Below are positions 59,985 to 64,000 of a stretch of DNA of 64,000 bases, in pieces. Below the pieces are notes generated by a model. It saw nothing but the letters and a program-made list of their open reading frames with translations, was not told where the DNA came from and ran no database searches. Each line of letters begins with the position of its first letter. The stretch's first letter is position 1. The translations under genes were made by a program, and so were the position numbers. Source of the DNA: Gillisia mitskevichiae (GTDB taxonomy: Bacteria; Bacteroidota; Bacteroidia; Flavobacteriales; Flavobacteriaceae); NCBI RefSeq assembly GCF_003634585.1, contig NZ_RBLG01000002.1, forward strand, positions 434,001 to 498,000. The letters are read 5' to 3'.

Positions 59985-61427
59985 TTAGTTGTGAGGTAAC
60001 CTTGTTAATTGTTGATCCTTTAAATACTGTTTGATCGCTATGATGCCAGCTAACTCTGCCTCTTCTTCAATTTTAGAAGCCAGTTTCTCTGCAGAGTAAT
60101 AATTCTTCACAAAATGAGTATCGAAATTCCCACTTCTAAAAGCATCATGTTCAAAAACAAATTTCCCAAAAGGTAGTGTGGTTTGGACTCCTGCAACTTC
60201 GTAAGAATCTATTGCTGAAATCATCAATTGAATAGCTTCCTCCCTTGTCTTACCAAATGTGATCAACTTTGCCAACATTGGGTCGTAATAAATAGGAACT
60301 TCCATTCCTTCTTCAAAACCATCATCCATTCTTATTCCCTCTCCACTCGGAGTTATATAACGTTCTAAAGTTCCTACACTTGGCATAAAATCTTCCATAG
60401 GATCTTCAGCATATACACGTAATTCTAAAGCGTGTCCTTTAATTTTAAGGTCTTCCTGCCCAAAAGCTAATTTTTCACCTCTAGCAACCTTAATTTGCTG
60501 TTCTACCAGATCTATTCCTGTAATAAATTCTGTTACGGGATGCTCTACTTGTAAACGAGTATTCATTTCAAGAAAATAGAATTTTTTCTGTTCGTCCATT
60601 AAGAATTCCACAGTTCCAACTCCAACATAATCACATGCTTTTGCTACCTTAATGGCTGCTTCTCCCATTTCCTTTCTAAGCTTATCATCTAAAATAACAG
60701 ACGGAGCTTCTTCCACTACTTTCTGGTGGCGTCTCTGAATACTGCATTCCCGCTCAAAAAGATGAACAAAATTTCCATGAGTATCTGCCAGTACCTGAAT
60801 TTCTATATGCCTTGGAGAACCTACATATTTTTCTATGAATACGGAACCATCACCAAAAGCAGATTCTGCTTCACTAATCGCCCTTTTCATCTGGTCTCCT
60901 AATTCCGATTCCTTTTCTACTACACGCATTCCTTTACCTCCACCTCCGGCAGAAGCTTTTATTAAGATTGGAAAGCCTATTTCATTAGCAATTCCCTTTG
61001 CTTTTTCCACATCTGTGATCGCTTCATCTATTCCAGGAACCATTGGTATGTCATAAGCTTTAACTGCGTCTTTAGCAGCTAGCTTACTTCCCATTATTCG
61101 AATAGCTTTAGATCCTGGGCCAATAAAGGTGATCCCATTCTTTTCTGCTTCCTCTGCAAAATCGGCATTTTCACTAAGGAACCCGTATCCGGGATGAATT
61201 GCATCTACATTATGCTCTTTTGCAACTTGTATGATCTTGCTTCCTAATAAGTAGGATTGATTGGAAGGTGCTTCTCCAATACAAACAGCTTCGTCTGCAA
61301 ATTTTACATGCGGAGCATTTCTGTCTGCTTTAGAGAAAATCGCTACCGTTTTAATACCCATTTTTCTCGCAGTTTTCATCACTCTTAAAGCGATCTCCCC
61401 ACGATTAGCAACTAATATCTTTTTCAT
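59985..61427 (-). CDS. accC: Biotin carboxylase subunit of acyl-CoA carboxylase
   Basis: 480 residues. N-terminal KKILVANRGEIALRVMKTA, ATP-grasp glycine loop KASAGGGGKGMRVV, FIEKYVGSPRHIEIQVL, QRRHQKVVEEAPS, the catalytic FLEMNTRLQVEHPVTE and the C-terminal cap. It carboxylates biotin on the carrier protein with ATP and bicarbonate. It is one subunit of a heteromeric carboxylase with the genes on either side; it may serve a propionyl-CoA carboxylase rather than the fatty acid synthesis enzyme. Confidence 0.92.
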   Translation of the reverse strand: MKKILVANRGEIALRVMKTARKMGIKTVAIFSKADRNAPHVKFADEAVCIGEAPSNQSYLLGSKIIQVAKEHNVDAIHPGYGFLSENADFAEEAEKNGITFIGPGSKAIRIMGSKLAAKDAVKAYDIPMVPGIDEAITDVEKAKGIANEIGFPILIKASAGGGGKGMRVVEKESELGDQMKRAISEAESAFGDGSVFIEKYVGSPRHIEIQVLADTHGNFVHLFERECSIQRRHQKVVEEAPSVILDDKLRKEMGEAAIKVAKACDYVGVGTVEFLMDEQKKFYFLEMNTRLQVEHPVTEFITGIDLVEQQIKVARGEKLAFGQEDLKIKGHALELRVYAEDPMEDFMPSVGTLERYITPSGEGIRMDDGFEEGMEVPIYYDPMLAKLITFGKTREEAIQLMISAIDSYEVAGVQTTLPFGKFVFEHDAFRSGNFDTHFVKNYYSAEKLASKIEEEAELAGIIAIKQYLKDQQLTRLPHN

Positions 61428-61490
61428 TTAAATCTAGAATTGTGATCTATTATATCTTGAAATCTTCGGAAGAAAATCCGAAGGACTTTT

Positions 61491-61976
61491 TTATTCCATT
61501 TCAATAAGAAGCTGATTCTTATCTACGGTTTGACCTTTATTAACTGAAATAGCTTTAACTACTCCATCTCTTGGTGCCGTTAGCGTATTCTCCATTTTCA
61601 TAGCTTCCAGAACAACCAAATAATCGCCTTCTTTTACTACTGCACCTTGCTCTACCAAAACATCAAGGATCAACCCAGGCATTGGAGCCTTAATATCATT
61701 CACTATTTTAGAAGAAACTATAGACAAGCCCATTTCTTCTATTAAAAGATCCAATTCATTAGAGATCTGCACCTCATAAATGTTTGCATTGATCTTTATA
61801 GCATATGTTTTATTCAAAAAATCTGAACTTATTATCTCTGCTTTAAAAGAGGAACTATCTTTTAAAACATGAATTTTTGAAGCTGAAACTTCTTGAGTAT
61901 CGAGGGAATTAATATCCTCATTGGTGAATTGATGCTCGTAAGAACCATTCACCTTTACTTTATATTTTTTATCCAT
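61491..61976 (-). CDS. Biotin carboxyl carrier protein of acyl-CoA carboxylase
   Basis: 161 residues. The C-terminal biotinyl domain contains the biotinylation motif VVLEAMKMENTL with Lys127, preceded by IKAPMPGLILDVLVEQG. The N-terminal ~85 residues are beta-rich, as in carriers of propionyl-/methylcrotonyl-CoA carboxylases. First gene of the carboxylase operon. Confidence 0.9.
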   Translation of the reverse strand: MDKKYKVKVNGSYEHQFTNEDINSLDTQEVSASKIHVLKDSSSFKAEIISSDFLNKTYAIKINANIYEVQISNELDLLIEEMGLSIVSSKIVNDIKAPMPGLILDVLVEQGAVVKEGDYLVVLEAMKMENTLTAPRDGVVKAISVNKGQTVDKNQLLIEME

Positions 61977-62086
61977 TATTCATAGTTTGAAAGCCAATAT
62001 ATTTTGAAAGTTGTAAATATAGAAAAATGTGAAAGGAAATTTTAATAATTCCGTAATGAAGTTGGGATTCTATAAAAGTAAAAGAC

Positions 62087-62115
62087 CCTTAAAGTAATTA
62101 CACTTTAAAGGCCTT
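62087..62115 (-). terminator. Possible terminator of the persulfide dioxygenase gene
   Basis: Imperfect hairpin CTTTAAAGT / ACTTTAAG type stem around 62087-62111, followed on the minus strand by a T-rich run. Lies about 65 bp beyond the stop at 62176. Confidence 0.45.
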
Positions 62116-62175
62116 AAAACTTTCTAATTGGGGTAGAAAACGTTTAGAAAAGAGAAATCTTTTCTATTTAAATTT

Positions 62176-63510
62176 TTAGTTGAATTCGTTTATAGCTTCA
62201 CTTAGATCATATACTTTAGTATTCTTGAACTTGTTCTCTAGGATACTACTTCCAGCTGCAGAACGATATCCTCCTGCACAATGAACCACAATTGGTTTAT
62301 CTGTTGGAATGCCATCTAAGTTATCTCTTAGTTCATTTAAAGGTGAACCAATTGCTTTATCGAAGATCTTACCTTCAGCAATTTCCCCTTCATTTCTAAT
62401 ATCTACAATGGTATAATTATCTAGATTGTTTTTGAAATCTTTTAGATCTAACTCATCTGAAGAGTTTGAAACCTCCTTAGATAAAGTCACAAATGCCATC
62501 ACTTGCTTTTCATATCCAATTTTAACTACTCTACTTAAAATTTCATCTATATCATCTACACTATCTACTACTATATAAAAGGCTTCATTAGGTTCTATTA
62601 TTGCTCCTAACCAAGTCTCGAATTTTTGAGTTGGTGTACTAGCCATGATGTTAATGCTATTAAAAAGGTGTGCTTTTTTGAAGCTTTCCTGCTCTCTAAC
62701 ATCTACTTTAATAATGCTGGAATCCAGTTCATTCACATTCAACCTAAGATCTATACCCTTAGACTTATTTACATTGTCTGCACCTTTTTTATTGATGTCT
62801 ACATTAAAACCAAAATAAGATGGTATAAATGGTTGATCTTTTAATATTTCAGCTAAAAATTCTTCTTCTGTTTGCTTTTGAAATGCCCAGTTTCCTCTGC
62901 GTTCGTTCCCTAAAGTACTAGAAGAATCGCTACTCATATTCTTTCCACATAAAGATCCTGCACCATGGGCTGGATAAACAATCGCATCGTCTGGAAGATC
63001 ATTGAACTTGTTCTGGATAGAATCGTACATATCTTTAGCAAGTTCTACTCTTTTTGCGGTCATGTTTCCAACCGATTCACGTAGATCTGGTCTTCCCACA
63101 TCTCCAATAAATAAAGTGTCTCCCGTAAACAAAACTGTTTCTTTTCCTTCTTCAGCAACTATAGTAATACTATCTGGAGAATGTCCTGGAGTATTAATAG
63201 CTTTAAATGCAACATCTCCCATCTTTAATGAATCTCCATTATCGAAGGACTTATGCTTATAATCTGCGCCCAATAGTTTACTCACATAAATATCGGCTCC
63301 AGTTTCTTCACTAATCTGTAAATGACTACTTACAAAATCTGCATGAGGATGGGTTTCAAAAACCGCAACGATCTCTGCATTTTCTTGTTCAGCATATTTA
63401 TAATAAGGCATTGGATCTCTACTAGGATCTACTAAGGCCATTTTACCGTTACTTACAATTGCGTAGGAATAATGTGCCAATGGGGCATCGTTAAATTGTT
63501 TTACTTTCAT
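62176..63510 (-). CDS. ETHE1-like persulfide dioxygenase with two rhodanese domains
   Basis: 444 residues. The N-terminal metallo-beta-lactamase domain (1 to ~230) has the ligand motif ETHPHADFVSSH (His54, His56, Asp58), NTPGHSPDS and LFTGDTLFIGDVGRPDL. It ends with YPAHGAGSLCGKNMSS, typical of ETHE1/CstB-like iron enzymes. Two rhodanese domains follow: the first lacks the active-site Cys loop, the second has HCAGGYRSA with Cys411. It likely oxidises persulfides to sulfite and/or moves sulfane sulfur. Only 18 bp separates it from the upstream sterol desaturase gene. Confidence 0.9.
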   Translation of the reverse strand: MKVKQFNDAPLAHYSYAIVSNGKMALVDPSRDPMPYYKYAEQENAEIVAVFETHPHADFVSSHLQISEETGADIYVSKLLGADYKHKSFDNGDSLKMGDVAFKAINTPGHSPDSITIVAEEGKETVLFTGDTLFIGDVGRPDLRESVGNMTAKRVELAKDMYDSIQNKFNDLPDDAIVYPAHGAGSLCGKNMSSDSSSTLGNERRGNWAFQKQTEEEFLAEILKDQPFIPSYFGFNVDINKKGADNVNKSKGIDLRLNVNELDSSIIKVDVREQESFKKAHLFNSINIMASTPTQKFETWLGAIIEPNEAFYIVVDSVDDIDEILSRVVKIGYEKQVMAFVTLSKEVSNSSDELDLKDFKNNLDNYTIVDIRNEGEIAEGKIFDKAIGSPLNELRDNLDGIPTDKPIVVHCAGGYRSAAGSSILENKFKNTKVYDLSEAINEFN

Positions 63511-63528
63511 CTTCTACGTTTTTTGTTA

Positions 63529-64000
63529 TTATTTTTTTTGAGTTGATTTATTTTTATTTAAAAAGGGAAACATAATTTGGCTCCCAAAATTATCCGGAAA
63601 ATCTTCATCTCCTTCAAATCCTAATTCTATATCTTTTCCATTCTTCGGAACATATGCTGAACCAAATAAATAGTCCCAGATACTTAATGATAACCCGAAG
63701 TTCATACCATAAGGATGCGCTTCTGGCAATTCTTTACTATGGTGCCAAATATGCATTTTTGGGTTGTTTAGTATGTATCCTAAAAAACCATAGTTCCATC
63801 CTACATTGGCATGATTAAGATGTCCTATAAATACCGAGAACATATAGATCACAAAGAATTCTTGGATCCCAAAACCTATCATGGCCAGAGGTATATACTG
63901 TACTGTTTTATAAATTATGGTTTCCATAAAATGAAACCTGAATTGAGCTGCAAATCCCATTTCCTTTACACTATGATGTATCTTATGGAACTCCCATAAT
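63529..64000 (-). CDS. Sterol desaturase-family protein, 5' part beyond the window
   Basis: The frame is open to the right edge of the window, so only the C-terminal ~157 residues are seen. Histidine boxes HKIHHS near the edge and MHIWHHSKELPEAHPYG, plus FIGHLNHANVGWNYGFLGY, identify the di-iron hydroxylase family. The visible ATG at 63960 is internal, since HKIHH lies upstream of it. Probably co-transcribed with the persulfide dioxygenase gene 18 bp downstream. Substrate unknown. Confidence 0.85.
   Translation of the reverse strand, partial: LWEFHKIHHSVKEMGFAAQFRFHFMETIIYKTVQYIPLAMIGFGIQEFFVIYMFSVFIGHLNHANVGWNYGFLGYILNNPKMHIWHHSKELPEAHPYGMNFGLSLSIWDYLFGSAYVPKNGKDIELGFEGDEDFPDNFGSQIMFPFLNKNKSTQKK

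Overview
The window is a low-GC stretch of chromosome from a member of the Bacteroidota, most likely a marine Flavobacteriaceae of the Gramella/Christiangramia/Salegentibacter type. The genus is inferred from gene repertoire and protein style, not from a marker gene. Pointers are TAnnTTTG-type -7 promoter boxes, weak or absent Shine-Dalgarno sequences, short Bacteroidota lipoproteins, GIN/DUF2807, 2TM, M43 and four-helix-bundle genes, and a Tex/App1/OtsAB-fusion gene set. There are no rRNA or tRNA genes, phage, IS element, CRISPR array or polymorphic toxin. Almost all of the DNA is coding, and I see no defence island or biosynthetic cluster.

Layout. 1-3.0 kb: 3' part of a phosphohexomutase and an MsbA-like ABC exporter. 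3.4-4.9 kb: an ECF sigma operon with a single-pass membrane protein and an exported Spy-like protein. 5-12 kb: a BNR-repeat lipoprotein, an rRNA m5C methyltransferase, an endonuclease I lipoprotein and purL. 12-20.5 kb: a fatty-acid degradation block (acyl-CoA ligase, MarR regulator, hydroxyacyl-CoA dehydrogenase/enoyl-CoA hydratase fusion, thiolase, acyl-CoA dehydrogenase), with a four-helix-bundle gene between two of its genes and a perfect 26-bp palindrome at the marR promoter. 20.5-21.5 kb: a 1.1-kb region without a gene, apparently decayed sequence. 21.5-30.7 kb: an M43 protease, a MscS channel, a divergent trehalose pair (GH15 hydrolase and OtsA-OtsB fusion), YtxH and an M28 peptidase. 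30.8-36.9 kb: Tex, an App1 phosphatase divergent from a lipid kinase, a hydrolase-OsmC fusion and Cu/Zn SOD.

37-38.3 kb: a second ECF sigma with an RskA-like anti-sigma. 38.6-41 kb: a LytS/LytTR-type two-component operon in which a 2TM membrane domain occurs both fused to the kinase and as a separate small gene; a good match to a LytTR-type tandem site lies upstream. 41-49.6 kb: hemerythrin, NDH-2, a third ECF sigma, sterol desaturase-like protein, acyltransferase, head-to-head NUDIX and cyclophilin genes with overlapping start codons, DUF2141 and OxyR. 49.7-55.3 kb: TIGR00266, a DUF4442 protein, and a DUF4870-PadR-PspC operon ending in an unlisted 53-codon ORF, followed by a GIN-domain protein and a charged lipoprotein. 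55.4-64 kb: trxB, a TRIC-type channel, a YeeE/YedE pair, a three-gene biotin-dependent acyl-CoA carboxylase, an ETHE1-like persulfide dioxygenase/rhodanese and the end of a sterol desaturase gene.

How it fits together. The main themes are lipid metabolism (beta-oxidation, acyl-CoA carboxylation, lysophospholipid acylation, phosphatidate/diacylglycerol interconversion), oxidative and sulfur stress (SodC, OxyR, OsmC, TrxB, hemerythrin, ETHE1, YeeE), osmotic and envelope stress (trehalose, MscS, PspC, ECF factors) and exported hydrolases. The most useful new observations are regulatory: the marR palindrome, the LytTR tandem repeat, the crossing promoters of the NUDIX/cyclophilin pair, the shared terminator after oxyR, and the small ORF in the PspC operon.
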